A stretch of DNA of 64,000 nucleotides from NCBI GenBank assembly GCA_944452925.2, contig OX101808.2:38872985-38936984 (forward strand), written 5' to 3'. Origin of the DNA: Chrysolina oricalcia (Eukaryota; Arthropoda; Insecta; Coleoptera; Chrysomelidae). The notes beneath the pieces were generated by a model that searched no databases, was not told the DNA's origin, and was given only the letters and a program-made list of their open reading frames with translations. Below, piece after piece: positions 35,656 to 47,084 of this stretch (position 1 is its first letter; each line of letters opens with the position of its first letter). A program made the position numbers and the translations under genes.

Positions 35656-35688
35656 GACGTTTCCTCATCGAACAACCATCATCACTTT
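35656..35688 (-). ncRNA. Degenerate hammerhead-like core
   Basis: Minus strand TGATGATGG... then GAAACGTCGGCC. Position 3 of the core is G instead of C and stem II is poor. Probably a Penelope terminal-repeat remnant. Confidence 0.2.
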
Positions 35689-35690
35689 TT

Positions 35691-36345
35691 GTTTGTGATG
35701 AATGCAGATATTCAAAGTATTTTTCATTTCAAACTCAATTCAGTTGCATTTTGTATCCACTTGGATATCCCAGATCTGATAAAATCAAAGGTTCGGGTTA
35801 AGTATTATGTTGAATAATTGATAAACATCTCTTTTATTTTTCTGAGAATTTAAACATGAAAACGTATATTCTATCAATTTCGATCACTAATCCCTTCAGG
35901 AAAAGTCAAACAAAGATGAAAAATTGCCAATACGTATGATGGAACTGCCCTATAATTCATTATGTCACCTCACCCCTGTGGAGATTAATTCACCGAAATG
36001 AACCATCCACAATTGACCATTACGTCACACCATAAGTTCGGAGATGTATCATTTTTTATGTCTATCCATGGCACCCCTTGACACTTTCGTATAATTAACC
36101 GGCAGAGTTTTCATCAAGTCAATTGAATTTGACTGTAAAGAGGCTGATGGATAAAATAAATGGATGGAGGCTTCGACAAAATATTTCCATTTGATTAGAA
36201 AATACATGATGATGAAATTGTGGATATTTGGAGTTGTGGGACCAGATTCTAAAATCACGAAACACGAAACAACTCCTTCGTATTTATACTCTAAGTTGTC
36301 TCTCAGATGTAATGCTTCCAATTCTTATTTCAGATTGAAGGACTT
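35691..36345. other. Non-coding stretch
   Basis: No recognised gene; the frames present have no similarity I can name. Confidence 0.35.
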
Positions 36346-36600
36346 GTTGGCATTCTAATTCAGTTAGAAAATGTCGATTTTGAGGATGAGCGGATTTTTT
36401 TGTTGAAAAAATTGCCCGTTTCCAGTGACTCCTTTCTCCAATTCAAATTTTGGAGTGATATTCAGAATCAGCTCGTCGAGTTACGTCTGGTAGAAGTTTG
36501 CGATATTTCAAAAATGGAAAATAAAAATTTTCGTAAAATTATATTTTCTTCCATATAGCATATTGCATTTTTCGACTTTGATCACCTGGAAATATTTTAG
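36346..36600 (+). repeat. Dispersed repeat family X, copy 3
   Basis: GAATCAGCTCGTCGAGTTACG and CGACTTTGATCACCTGGAAA match copy 1. Confidence 0.7.
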
Positions 36601-36674
36601 AACGGACGTGCGATTTTTTTCTTCTTAATTTCGAGTTACGTCCGGTAGAAGTTTGCGATATTTCTAAAAATGGC

Positions 36675-36858
36675 TAATTTCGTGTTATAACTCGAAATTA
36701 GTCCTTATTTCGAGTTATAACTCGAAATTATCGATTTTCTAATTTCGAGTTAAAACTCGAAATTAAGCTAATTTTAAGTGATAACCCAAAATTAGTCTTA
36801 ATTTCGAGTTACAACTCGAAATCTTAATTCTGAGTTGTAACTCGAAATTAAGCCAGAT
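36675..36858. repeat. Cluster of six 24-bp palindromes
   Basis: Variants of AATTTCGAGTTATAACTCGA continuing to AATT occur at about 36679, 36708, 36740, 36770, 36800 and 36826, spaced 26-32 bp. Each is a near-perfect palindrome. Confidence 0.75.
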
Positions 36859-37184
36859 ATGAGTAAATAGATTCAGATTTCTGCAAGTGCTGCTCCTATA
36901 TAAATCTTGGTATAAATGGTGCAGTGCAATAGATGAAATAACTTCGTATTGAAATAGGAAAAATTCTCAATTTAAAATTAAAACAAACATGACTCCTCTG
37001 GAATGCAAAAAACTTACTATAAAAATGAAATTACTTTTTTGTAATGTCTAAAGGAAACCACTACAATCTTGGCTAGAGCCACGCTGGATATTGATATACA
37101 TCTGAAAGATATTGTGAAAAGTCCCTATATAACTTGAAAGAAAAAATCCGAATGTGAAAATTTGCATTTTCGCTCAGACAGTTC

Positions 37185-37279
37185 AAATATACGGAATTCC
37201 ATGTTATAGAAAATTTCCTTTTAAATCCGAAAATATACTTATTTTTCGAATTATTATGCTGTTTCCTTTGAAAAGTGAA
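37185..37279 (+). repeat. Dispersed repeat family X, copy 4, left part
   Basis: Matches 33165-33245 of copy 2 and is cut by the pogo element; continues at 39553. Confidence 0.6.
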
Positions 37280-39552
37280 GGGTCGTCCAACAATGAACCA
37301 ATGGTATACTGAACCATTACGATATTGACGAAGGGCGACTTCGGCTAATGTCGCATTGCTGACCGTTAGGCTCGGTTATGTATCATTTCTTACCTCCTCA
37401 GTTATCTTGTCTGCCGTATTGTGTAGACGTGTTTTTAAGTATATCCAAATTGTATGCCCCAACGTAACTTTTTCCGGAAAGTTTCAACATTTAAAAGAAA
37501 AAAAACTGATAGCTATAATATTATTCTATCTATTCTACGTCATTAAGAGTTACTTTGGCTGTTAAATGACGTATATAAAGTTTAATTATTATGTTGTTTG
37601 TCGGTGTTTTTGGAGGGTTTTATACAAAATTGAACCATTAAGGCGTGTTATACAATGAACCGTGGTTCATTGTGTACTACACTTTGGTTCAGTGTATACC
37701 AATCACATTTTTTATTTTCAGAATGGCGCGAAGTAAAGGCAAACAAAGAACCAAGGGGACGCATACATCTAATTCTATCATAACAGCAGTTAGTTTGCAT
37801 CGAAGTGAAATGAGCATTCGTAAAGCAGCTGCAGAATGTGATTTGGCGTATCCAACATTGAGACGTTATATCGATAAAAATAAAGACTTGACACTCAATT
37901 ATGAGGTCAATAAAGTATTCACAGAAGATCAAGAGGATGCTATTAAAACATATGTAAAAGAATGTGCGTTAATGTTTTATGGTTTGACCACGAAAGAGTG
38001 CCGTCGCGTTGCTTATCAAATGGCAATTATAAATAAAATTAATAAGATCCCAGAAAGTTGAAAACGAGATGAAATGACTGGTTTAAATTGGTTGAGATAT
38101 TTCAGAGCGAGACATTCAGATTTGAGTCTCAAAAAACCGGAACCATGTAGTTTGGCAAGGACAACTTCCTTTAATAAAGAAAATGTTAAATCATTTTTCG
38201 ACAAACTCAAAACCATCATGAATAGGCATGTAACATTTGGTAATGGTTGTCGTGTCTATAACTTAGATGAAACTGCCACTACCACTGTTCAGCATCCCCA
38301 GAAAGTGATTGGACCGCAAGCAATTAATGTTGGAAAAGTAGCCAGCGGGGAAAAGGGGACACTGGTTACTACATGCTGTGTTATCAATGCTGTAGAACAC
38401 GCTTTACCTCCAGTATTAATTTTTCCACGAAAGAATTATAAAGATTACATGCTTTCAGGTGCTCCTTCAGGTTCCCTTGGACTTGCCAATCCTTCTGGCT
38501 GGATGAACTCTGAGTTATTTGTGGAAGTAATGAAGCATTTTATTAAACATACATCAGCAAGTATGGAAAATCCTGCCTTACTAATTATGGACAATCACGA
38601 GTCCCATCTGTCACTTGAGGCCTTAAATTTAGCAAAGAAGTCTGGTGTAATGATTCTTACACCCTCACACACGAGCTAAATTGCAACCTTTAGATGTTGG
38701 TTTGTATGCTCCATTCAAGGTTTACTATAACTCGGCTGTAGAGTCCTGGCTTCTTAGAAATCCTGGTAAACCTCTAACCATTTATAATATAGCCGAATGT
38801 GTTGGAACTGCCTATGTAAAATCCATGACGCCCGAAAATATAATAAATGCTTTCAAGAAAACTGGAATTTTTCTCTACAATCAAGACATTTTTACAGAAA
38901 TAGATTTTTTACCAAAAAGCGTTACCGACCGACCTGAACATGAACCAGAAAATGTTATCAATACAGCTGATGAAGAAATGTCCAAAGATAATGCCTTATC
39001 TGTTGTAAGTAATACGGCAGATGCAGATCCTCAGCAAGGTGAACATCAATCAGAAATTGACATCCAATATAATATTCCACCTCCAAAAATTCATGGAACT
39101 AAAAATAGAAACATGACATATCGTTTTGATATTAATATAAGTTGGTTGAATTTGCATTAAGTCCTGTGTGAAGTATTTAATTTTTGTTTTACGTTTAATT
39201 TTTCAGTTACCAATTTGTTCAATAAACTAAAGAAGTACCTATAATTGCATTTTTCCAATTCACCCATAAGACAGCCAAGTCTGAATATACTGAATCCTGG
39301 TTAGCACCATCTGGTTCATTGTTGAATTTACCCTGGTTCATCGTGAACCAACCCATGTACACAATGAACCACTTGCTACTTTTTTTTTAAATTAAATTTT
39401 TCTGCTAGAATATAGATATCTAGTGAATATTACCTCAATTTTTCCATAACTCAATACATTACGAGTGAATATGCCAAAATATTTTCCTTCATATTGAGGA
39501 ATAAAGAAAATATCATGTTTTAAACTTTACATGGTTTATTGTTGGACGACCC
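37280..39552 (+). mobile_element. pogo-like transposon
   Basis: The ends GGGTCGTCCAACAATGAACC (37280) and its inverted counterpart ending 39552 enclose a pogo-type transposase. Further copies of ACAATGAACC or its complement lie inside both ends, at about 37312, 37632, 37650-37670, 37687, 39312, 39336 and 39362. A clear TA duplication is not visible at the junctions. Confidence 0.8.
37723..39160 (+). pseudogene. pogo-like (Tigger/jerky type) transposase, two lesions
   Basis: The N-terminal psq-type helix-turn-helix reads SLHRSEMSIRKAAAECDLAY then LRRYIDKNK. A CENP-B-like second DNA-binding part follows (EDQEDAIKTYVKECALM; after a stop GLNWLRYFRARHSDLSLKKP). The DDE_1 catalytic core follows: CRVYNLDETATTT (first Asp), LLIMDNHESHLSL (second Asp) and KLQPLDVGLYAPFK (third Asp). 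LTIYNIAECVGTAY and FKKTGIFLYNQDIF end the domain, then an acidic tail. Only one nonsense codon (38059-38061) and one one-base frameshift (near 38672) separate it from an open frame, so inactivation is recent. A splice acceptor-like TTTTATTTTCAG sits just before the start. Confidence 0.85.
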
Positions 39553-39705
39553 ACCCTAGATTTTACGGGTGAGTGCATTTTTTTGTCGAAAAAATTGCCC
39601 TTTTCCAGTTACTTCTTTGTCGAATTCCATTTTTGGGAAGTTCGCGATTTTTCGAAAAATAAAAAATAAAATTTTTCGCAAAATTCGATTTCCGTCTATA
39701 TAAAC
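39553..39705 (+). repeat. Dispersed repeat family X, copy 4, right part
   Basis: Matches 33250-33390 of copy 2 (TTCGCAAAATTCGATTTCCG). Confidence 0.6.
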
Positions 39706-40137
39706 GGGATATTTTCGCAATGCAATTACTTCTGTAATTTTTCGATAATTGCATTTCTCTTCTGAGAAATTTTATATATGAGGGAAATATTCATTAACTC
39801 CTGTAACTGTAAGAGCATTTTTCTTGGAAAGTTGTTGATGTTGATTTCTGAGCAAAATGATCTGATATAGACGTAAGTAAAACCACAGCTGAGACACAGT
39901 CTTCAATATTAGTTAAAATATTGTCTACACATCATTTTGTAAACAACATTGAATGAGTTGATCATATCTCAGAATCTGAATTTATTGATTGACTTCTCAT
40001 TTAGATTGAAGTTGAAATCATCAGCTATTCCTAGACCTTCTTCATTATTTAAAACATTCAAAATGTATCCAAATTTGGAGAAAAATATTCCAATATTTAC
40101 AAGTGAAGGCCAATAGAAAGATTCTGACAAACATATC
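39706..40137. other. Non-coding stretch
   Basis: No recognised feature. Confidence 0.35.
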
Positions 40138-40378
40138 GTGTCGTCATGTCACCATGTCATCATGTCATCATGTCGTCATGTCTTCATGTCATCATGTCAT
40201 CATGTCATCATGTCATCATGTCATCATGTTATCATGTCATCATGTCATCATGTCATCATGTCATCATGTCATCATGTCATCATGTCATCATGTCATCATG
40301 TCATCATGTCATCATGTCATCATGTCATCATGTCATCATGTCATCATGTCATCATGTCATCATGTCATGTCATGTCAT
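40138..40378 (+). repeat. 8-bp tandem repeat (ATCATGTC)n
   Basis: About 30 head-to-tail copies of CATCATGT. Only a few substitutions occur in the first copies, and ATGTC units shorten at the right edge. Because 8 is not a multiple of 3, all three forward frames stay open; these are not genes. Confidence 0.95.
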
Positions 40379-41096
40379 GATTTCTGTTTCAAATAAAAAC
40401 CAACGATCCCTGTGATCAGAACCACCATTTTTACATAGTCTCGATCTATATCTTTTGTCCTATGCTTCTTCTCTGAATACATATTCATATTAAGTTCTAC
40501 ATGAGAGTTGAGAATGTCAAAGACAACACACGACATCCAAAAGCGCATAAATACTAGAAACATACCAAGAAAGCATCCAAGAATATCATGTTGAATATTC
40601 TCCGGCGCTGTTGGAAAATTAAATGAAGATTTAATGGATAGCTTCCATTGTGAAATTCTTGAGACGACATGCAAGGAATTATGATAATGGAAAGTATGAA
40701 GAGAGCTTACACTAGAAATAAGATAAAACGTAATCTGATTTGATGGCGTTCATTCCTCAAGTGAGGGTGAGTTTCGGGGCTTGATTCATATACTACTCCT
40801 CGCTGAAATTGAGAATGTGTCATGAATACGAGCGAATTCTTTTGGAATTCATTTCAAGGGATAAAATTGTTTCTGTTCGTGGCATTAGAGGCAACAGTTT
40901 GGTATTGTAGCACATATAGGATAGCCAGAGATTGAAAAAATAGTAGAATTAAATGTAGCTATGTCAAAATACCGTTCCTCCAATACCTGGTATGACATGA
41001 CGAAACTGCTTGACTTGCACAGGGTGAATATTTGAAAAACAAATTGAATAATTGAAGAATAGAAAAACTGCCATAAAAAAGCAGTACATGACATTA
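40379..41096 (-). pseudogene. Possible membrane-protein (chemoreceptor-like?) relic
   Basis: Two minus-strand frames contain hydrophobic helices. They are MSCTAFLWQFFYSSIIQFVF at 41094-41030 and DILGCFLGMFLVFMRFW then VVFDILNSHVELNMNM at 40600-40500. Length, spacing and the S-x-VVFDIL-x-SH segment vaguely recall insect odorant receptors, but no diagnostic C-terminal motif is present. A 200-bp gap with stops lies between. Treat the family as unproven. Confidence 0.25.
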
Positions 41097-41269
41097 TACT
41101 TGGGATATGATCCTTGGAATCAAATGGAAGACGTAAGATCTCTATTCATTTTTTAAACTTGAAGCAGTACAAATTTACATATAGAAGGTTACTAGAAAAA
41201 ACACTTCATAGTTTTGGTGCAAAATTGTTAGAATAATGTTTCTTCATGCTCGTGGAATAACAAAAAGAT
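41097..41269. other. Spacer
   Basis: Nothing recognised. Confidence 0.3.
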
Positions 41270-41440
41270 TTAATATTTGTTGTTTGCTGTTTGTTATTTG
41301 TGGTTGATGTTCTGTGGTGTCTGGTTGGTTTTTGTTGCTTGTTGGTTGTTTTCTGCCTGTTGGTTGTTTGCTGCCTGTTGTTTGTTGCCTATTGCTGCTC
41401 TTTGCTTGTTGGTTATAGACTGCCGTTTGAAGTTTGTCTG
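41270..41440 (+). repeat. GTT/TGCTTG-rich low-complexity tract
   Basis: Irregular repeats of TTGTTG, GTTGGTTGTT and CTGCCTGTTG. Frames through it are biased to Leu, Cys and Val and are not credible proteins. Confidence 0.7.
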
Positions 41441-41799
41441 TTTACATTTATACGTAACTGCAGTAAAAACATCTCCAGGTTGCTAACAAATCATAATTTC
41501 CTTAGTTTTGGAGAAAAATTATAACAACTATGAAGATAACCACTGACAAGAAGAGGTATTTTTTTATAGAGAATCGAAAATAATTCTTCGATGCATAGTG
41601 AAATACCACGAGTAAGGTCTATTCTAAAATACAATATCCTTACTTATCGACTTGTAGAGATCTGCGGTAGAAATAAGCCGTAACAGGTACTCAAATTAAT
41701 GAGTACATTTATAATTAGAATAGAAATGTATTCATACTGAGCAACAAACAGAATGATTTCCACTTACATGTTACACAGTTGTTGAGAGTTTCTCAATAC
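41441..41799. other. Spacer
   Basis: No gene recognised; adjoins the LINE 3' end. Confidence 0.3.
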
Positions 41800-42826
41800 A
41801 TAAAATTCATTTAATATAATGGTACATTCAAAAATACAATTATAAAGTAAAAGATACAATAAAAATACAAAATACAATACTACAGATAGAGATAAGATAA
41901 TATAGTTAAGAATACCATAAATCGGTTAAGAACTGTTCGAGACACGAAATAGATGGTCTCTTCTTCTAAGTCTTATGTCAGGTACGCTAAAATCAATGAT
42001 TTGGAGAATTTCAGGTGCTTTCAATGTTCTAAGAACGTTAAAATCGAAAATTACTTCCGAGGACTCACGTCGCTCTTTCAATGGTTGGACATTAAATTCT
42101 GATAGATGGATAGAGTAACATATAAATAAGGGCCAGACCTTGTGTTTTCTGAAGGAAAGAGTTCTTAGATATCGTTTTTGGATTTATTCTATCATATCTC
42201 CCTTGCTCGCACAAGATCTGCTTTTGAGGGGGTTTCTCCGAAAACCTGGGAGTTTCGTAAAAACAAAAAAAAATATCAGAATGTAAAAAAGTCTTTGGAT
42301 TCCAAATGACACATCCATATTCTAGTTTAGATCAAACAATGGAATTGAAAAGTACTGAACAAGTATCGTGACTGAATTCACAGCTAGATCTCAAAACAAA
42401 TCTCAATTTCCTAGAACATTCAGACACTAAGTATTCAATATGCCTAGAGAAATTGAACACACCAGAGAAAACGATACCAAGATATTTCATCTCATCGATT
42501 CTCCGCAGACTGGTGCCATTAATGTAATAGTCATCGACAGTGGGTGACCTCTTTGGTGTGAAACTCATTATTTTGCATTTAGCTTCCTTGAGAGGTGAGT
42601 CAGATACTGAAAAGTAATTCGAAAGATTATCGAGGTCATCTTGAAGCTTAACAGAGTCTTTCTTGCTTTTGATTCTCCTGAATACCTTGAGATCATCGGC
42701 ATTTAGGAGAAATTGAGAATTCTCAATATACTGGGAGAAATCATTAACAAATAACACGAAGAGGAGAGGCCCCAAAATCGATCCTTGAGGAACGCCTGAG
42801 GTAGCGGTGAATTCGAAAGAAGATAC
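41800..42826 (-). pseudogene. LINE, C-terminal part of reverse transcriptase and 3' end
   Basis: The minus strand reads TSGVPQGSILGPLLFVLFVND (motif B) and FLLNADDLKVFR (motif C, with the tyrosine of YADD replaced by Asn). EAKCKIMSFTPKR, MKYLGIVFSG and LEYGCVIWNPKTF follow (thumb), then to about 42000 the connector ends with IDFSVPDIRLRRRDHLFR before a stop. An AT-rich 3' region follows to about 41800. The reading frame is nearly open down to the catalytic box change. The upstream part is at 44579-44740 beyond an insertion. Confidence 0.8.
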
Positions 42827-44574
42827 TGTTACCTTCGTTTATCCCTGCTACAGGGAGAGCTAAATTGGGGCAACACAAATAGGTGGAACGAGAAAAATGT
42901 CCGGTTAGTTCAGTGGTAGATTGGGAGTGGAATAATACTCAATAATAATCTAACGCTGGGTATGTAATTGTTTTCAGCACATTTCCACAATATGATTCGG
43001 GGTATAAACCGAAGCCAGAGCCTGGGAGGAGAGGGCGAATTATTCAGAATAATAGTTCAGGACTGGTAATACTAGTAACAGATGCTTTGCTCATGAAGCA
43101 AGATAAGTGCAAGCTTAACTATTGTTTGATACACCTAATACCAGGTACTTACTTTACCCGAATGTATATATACATAGGAGTGCACAACTTCTACTTAAGC
43201 ACTACAAATTCTGGTTAATAGCAAAATAAGCAATCGTGACATCTTTTCCAGCACCAACCCGTCACCTTAAACTAGCACCAAAGCGGGGATATTAAAAGAA
43301 TAGCTGTAAGCAATACTTGTTAGCTAAGCCGTTAATATAGCAGCGAGCAATATAATGTGAGAAGCTAGGTAGCAATAATTGTCAATGATATAGAGGATAA
43401 GCAAATAAATGGAAAGAGCTCGCCTGAATGATAGCTATAGATGTCTTCTTGTTCGCTCGTCTCTGGCAAGACTCGGCATCCGTTGAGGAGACCTCGAGGA
43501 GACCTCGAGGAGATGGCGAGTAATTAACAAGTCTTCCAGAAATACAGTAGGCTTGAATGGGCTGATAAAGCTTAGTCTTCAATTGTCCAGTTATATGGGG
43601 GAACACGAACTAACAGGCCTGAAATAGCGTTTCGGTTATACGAGCAAGTTCTACGAGAACCTCTAGAGTAAGCAAAAGGTAATGAGCGATGCTTTCAACA
43701 ACAATAATTAAAAGAATACCTTTTAGGATACTAAGATAGACATACCTATGGTGGTGGCCCACCATCACTGGTGGGTGGCCTAAAGTGATGTCTCGGAGTG
43801 AAGCACGTTTTAGAGAACGGAATAATACAGATCCACCTAAGTGTTTCTCCTAATCTTCTCGATTACAGGAGATCTTATTCAGTTACTACTAATTGAAATG
43901 GCCAAATCCACCAAAGGTGAGAGAAATTCTGTCTTTCAAGAGCTACCTCTGGCCATGTGCCTCTCCAAGGTTGAAAAGGATTTCCACAAAAAAGGGTTTT
44001 CCTATGTAGGGTTCTGACAACTTGTCACTTGTCCTGTTGAGGTTCTTTTGCTCATGATATTACTTGGATCAGTGATTTTAGATTAGTTCAAATCATGATC
44101 AAGTAGTTCACTTGTAAGTTGAATTGTTCTATGTTGAGTTTCATTGTTTACATTAATGATGACATTTAGGTTAGAATGATTAAACCGAATTAATAATGAA
44201 TAGAAGGTTGATTTGCTTATTCTCATCATGGAAGTTGCTCATATATCGTACTCAGCTGTTTCCTAACCTGATTAAATGTAAGAATAGCTTCACATTCATG
44301 ATAATGTGAAGGTGATTTATGATGTTTTGTAGGGCTCCTAAGCACTGAAAATGGGGAATATCTGAATAGACCACTTACTAGATTCGATCATCAGTTGATA
44401 GCTGATGCACTAAACCCGATACTGTTTCATTTTTCACTTTAAGCTGAAGCTAGACTGCAGAAGCCGCATAGCAGATCCATATTATTTAATCTGAAGGGTA
44501 ATTTGAGGACTGAGTCCTGCACTATTATCGCTGCGTTACCTGAGCAACCAAACTGGAGATTTCAAACCGTAACA
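42827..44574. mobile_element. 1748-bp LTR-like insertion (TG...CA) in a LINE
   Basis: Starts TGTTACC (42827), ends GTAACA (44574), and ATAC flanks both sides (42823-42826, 44575-44578). Removing it makes the LINE frame continuous (QFVRFNYV joined to TVSSFEFTATSG). No protein similarity inside. A tRNA-like A-box segment GGTTAGTTCAGTGGTAGA lies at 42903, a GACCTCGAGGA triplication near 43490, and a GGTGG hairpin near 43750. A solo LTR of 1.75 kb is long; another 4-bp-duplicating element is the alternative. Confidence 0.6.
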
Positions 44575-44578
44575 ATAC

Positions 44579-44740
44579 ATAATTGAATCGCACAAATTGT
44601 ATTCTGTTTGACAGATAGCAGTGCAAGAAATCAAGAGTGTTGTTTGTGAAACCAAAAGCTTTTAATTTCAAGATCAAAACCTCATGGTTAACTCTATCGA
44701 AGGCCTTGGCCAAGTCAGTGTATTTGCGGCCTATTCCTAC
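44579..44740 (-). pseudogene. LINE reverse transcriptase motif A part (upstream of insertion)
   Basis: YTDLAKAFDRVNHEVLILKL (motif A with catalytic Asp), then GFTNNTLDFLHCYLSNRIQF. Belongs with 41800-42826. The 5' part of the element is lost beyond 44740. Confidence 0.8.
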
Positions 44741-45339
44741 CGGAAATCCCTACAAGTCGATAATAAATAATATCATATTTCGAATAGACTATAACAGAGA
44801 ACGCATTTGTGAAATACTCACACAAATACATATTGATAGATTCCTATTTATACTGGGGCAGATACCCGACAAAAGTCAACTTCCTCTCTGTCTAAGGCCA
44901 CTACTGACATTGAATCATATCTGACAGATACATGTCCAACATTTTCATGTTCTTGTAACGACCGTGAAATTTTTTTGTCTGTTTGTGATATGTTATGTGT
45001 ATATGATGATAAATTTTCGTTAACATTATATAACTGATTGATTTGCAACAACCATAATTGTAACTTGGTCAAATAAACTCTATTCTATTTATCACCTGTT
45101 GTTTTCTATCGGAAATCTGTCTCCATATGGAGCTCTTTAATTAATTTCATATTAGTATTTCTACGATTCTGACAAGTTTTTCTATAAGTTTCTTTATATT
45201 TCGAAAGAATTCATCAATTCAGAGTGAACCGAATAAAAAATGAGATGCCTGTAACCTAAACGATCACCGAAAAGTGGCATTTTCCAATACGAGGTCGCAA
45301 TTTCCAATAGCTACCGATCTCACATATCAAAGGACATAT
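44741..45339. other. Spacer; possible LINE 3' tail
   Basis: The end GTCAAATAAACTCTATTCTATTT near 45069 resembles the 3' end of a plus-strand non-LTR element, but no coding part is attached. Confidence 0.3.
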
Positions 45340-45640
45340 AATATTCCGCGACCGGACACGAGAAAAAGGGACACTTTTCCATCTGCGCCTTTCGAAAGGT
45401 TCCCCGCCCCGCCCCTGCCGGCGCTGGACGTCCTCTCGAGAATTCTCCCTTTTCGGAGTTAGTGCCTAAATTGATTGCACACACTATACGATACAATCGT
45501 CCAGTGATACAAGCATTTATACATATGTAGTACACGACACCGGGCTGCGCCCTTGCCCTTGCCTTTCTCCCCGGATGAATTCTCAAAAAGCCTCTTACTC
45601 ACCCTGATTTATGAATTGAATTATCTGGACGGCGCGTCGG
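45340..45640 (-). promoter_or_regulatory. GC-rich island with a minus-strand splice donor
   Basis: Locally GC- and CpG-rich (CGCGACCGG, CCCCGCCCCGCCCC..., GGCGCGTCGGGACG) in otherwise AT-rich DNA. A strong donor, AGG|GTGAGTAAG, lies on the minus strand near 45600. This could be the first, non-coding exon of a host gene running out of the island, but no coding sequence confirms it. Confidence 0.3.
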
Positions 45641-45903
45641 GACGCTGAATTACTTCTAATGGTCAAGTTTGGTACGTTTCCAGATGATTAGTGCATGCTT
45701 GTGGCAATTTGGAAATTGTCTGGTACACTCTCATACGTGAGTAATGGTGATTTTTGGAATATGCTTTTTTTTTCAGAAACAACTGACATTCCGGACCAAA
45801 CTAGAAGCTGCTGAATCTGCATTCTTAGCATTCTCCCACCTTTTGTTTTTGCAAATATATAAAATTTTGTGTCAATATATTTACATTTCAAGCGTTGCTT
45901 ATA

Positions 45904-46571
45904 CAGGGTGTTAATTAAGTACGTTGACAAACTTCGGGAGTTCTTTGAAAGTTTTCAGGATGAAAAGTTCTTATAAACCTATGTCCCAAACGGCTTGGTT
46001 TTCAAGATACAGGATGATAAAAATACATTTTTTTCGAGATTTTTTATAAAAGCTTGTCTTCATATTTTTTATTTCATAATTTTTATTCATCGTAGATTTT
46101 TCAAATTCTGAAAAAATATTTCCATCAATTTACAATAATTTTCAAATTTTCTAATGTTAGGCGACTCTGGAAAATGTTTAAATTAATATTTTCATTATAG
46201 CTCCTGAACCGTACGAGTGAATGAAAAAATTCAAGAAAAAAAAAAGATGTTAAATGAATCAACATTGATTATTCCTTTCTCATAATATGTCAGTGGTGGC
46301 GGAAAAAAAATTATGAAGGGTTGAACAAAGCTTGACCCTGAAAAAAGAAGAACCCTTTGAATTTTTTGAGAAATGCATTATTTTGAATCGATTGTACTTG
46401 CCTAATTTGAACCGATTATTGTCGAAAATGTCGAAGTTAACTCTAAAACATCTTGAAAAAAATGTATTTTTACCAAGCCGTTTGGGACATATGTTTATGT
46501 GAACTTTTCGTCCTGAAAACTTTCAAAGAATCACCTCATGAAGTTTGTCAACGTACTTAATTAACACCCTG
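45904..46571. mobile_element. 668-bp mariner-type MITE, TA target site
   Basis: CAGGGTGTTAATTAAGTACG at the left and its inverted copy at the right are flanked by TA (45902-45903, 46572-46573). The inverted repeats run about 150 bp, through CTTTGAAAGTTTTCAGGA and ATGTCCCAAACGGCTTGGT. No coding capacity. Confidence 0.85.
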
Positions 46572-46614
46572 TATATCAAAACATGAATGCACACATATTT
46601 ATAAATTCGATCTA

Positions 46615-46745
46615 TTTTATGTCGCCAAGAATCGCACGTAAAAAGGTAAGACCTCGTTAATCCTTAGCTCGCACAAGTTTCAACTTCTGAGGGCTGTAGT
46701 TCGTAAGGGGACGACAGCTGGTCAACGGAAAAAACAACAATATAC
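46615..46745 (+). repeat. Diverged SINE body, headless
   Basis: ATCGCACGTAAAAAGGTAAG, TAGCTCGCACAAGT and GGTCAACGGAAAAAACAAC correspond to the body of the SINE at 25.9 kb. The tRNA-like head is missing. Confidence 0.6.
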
Positions 46746-47060
46746 AGCAAAAGAGATGGCGTAGCCGACGCAAGTTATTACACGATTTAATTTTTTCAGT
46801 TCTAAGGTATTTGACTTTGAATAATCCAATGATTTTTCAAAAAAACTAATGAAAAAAGACATTTTGGCGGCTGCGATATCATTCGGCCACTATATTCTCG
46901 AGAGTGTATTAAATAGCGTAGGTAGCGCCATCTCTTGACGACATGAAATAGATGGAAATTATGAATATATGGGAAATCACGTTTTTATATATTTCACACG
47001 CTTGAAACGTAAATATAATTCCGATATATTTGATCAAACATAAATATATCGGAGAGCAAA
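46746..47060. other. AT-rich spacer before the tandem duplication
   Basis: No gene seen. Confidence 0.3.
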
Positions 47061-47084
47061 ATAAAAAAATATTACTACAGCTGT

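Noticed and set aside
40138..40378. CRISPR-like regular repeats
   Set aside because: Units are 8 bp and head to tail with no spacers; the genome is eukaryotic.
40103..40415. Three overlapping long open frames rich in His, Ser, Cys and Met
   Set aside because: They are the three forward frames of an 8-bp satellite and carry no protein signal.
40379..41096. Confident odorant receptor gene
   Set aside because: Hydrophobic segments are suggestive but no diagnostic receptor motif or intact frame was found; left as a low-confidence relic.
41277..41524. Leu/Val/Cys-rich frames that look like membrane proteins
   Set aside because: They result from a GTT/CTG low-complexity tract.
42899..42925. tRNA-like A-box segment
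   Set aside because: No B box at tRNA spacing was found; kept only as a note inside the LTR-like insertion.
42827..44574. Terminal-inverted-repeat DNA transposon reading of this insertion
   Set aside because: Only 6 bp of terminal inversion (TGTTAC/GTAACA), which LTRs also show; LTR preferred but not proven.
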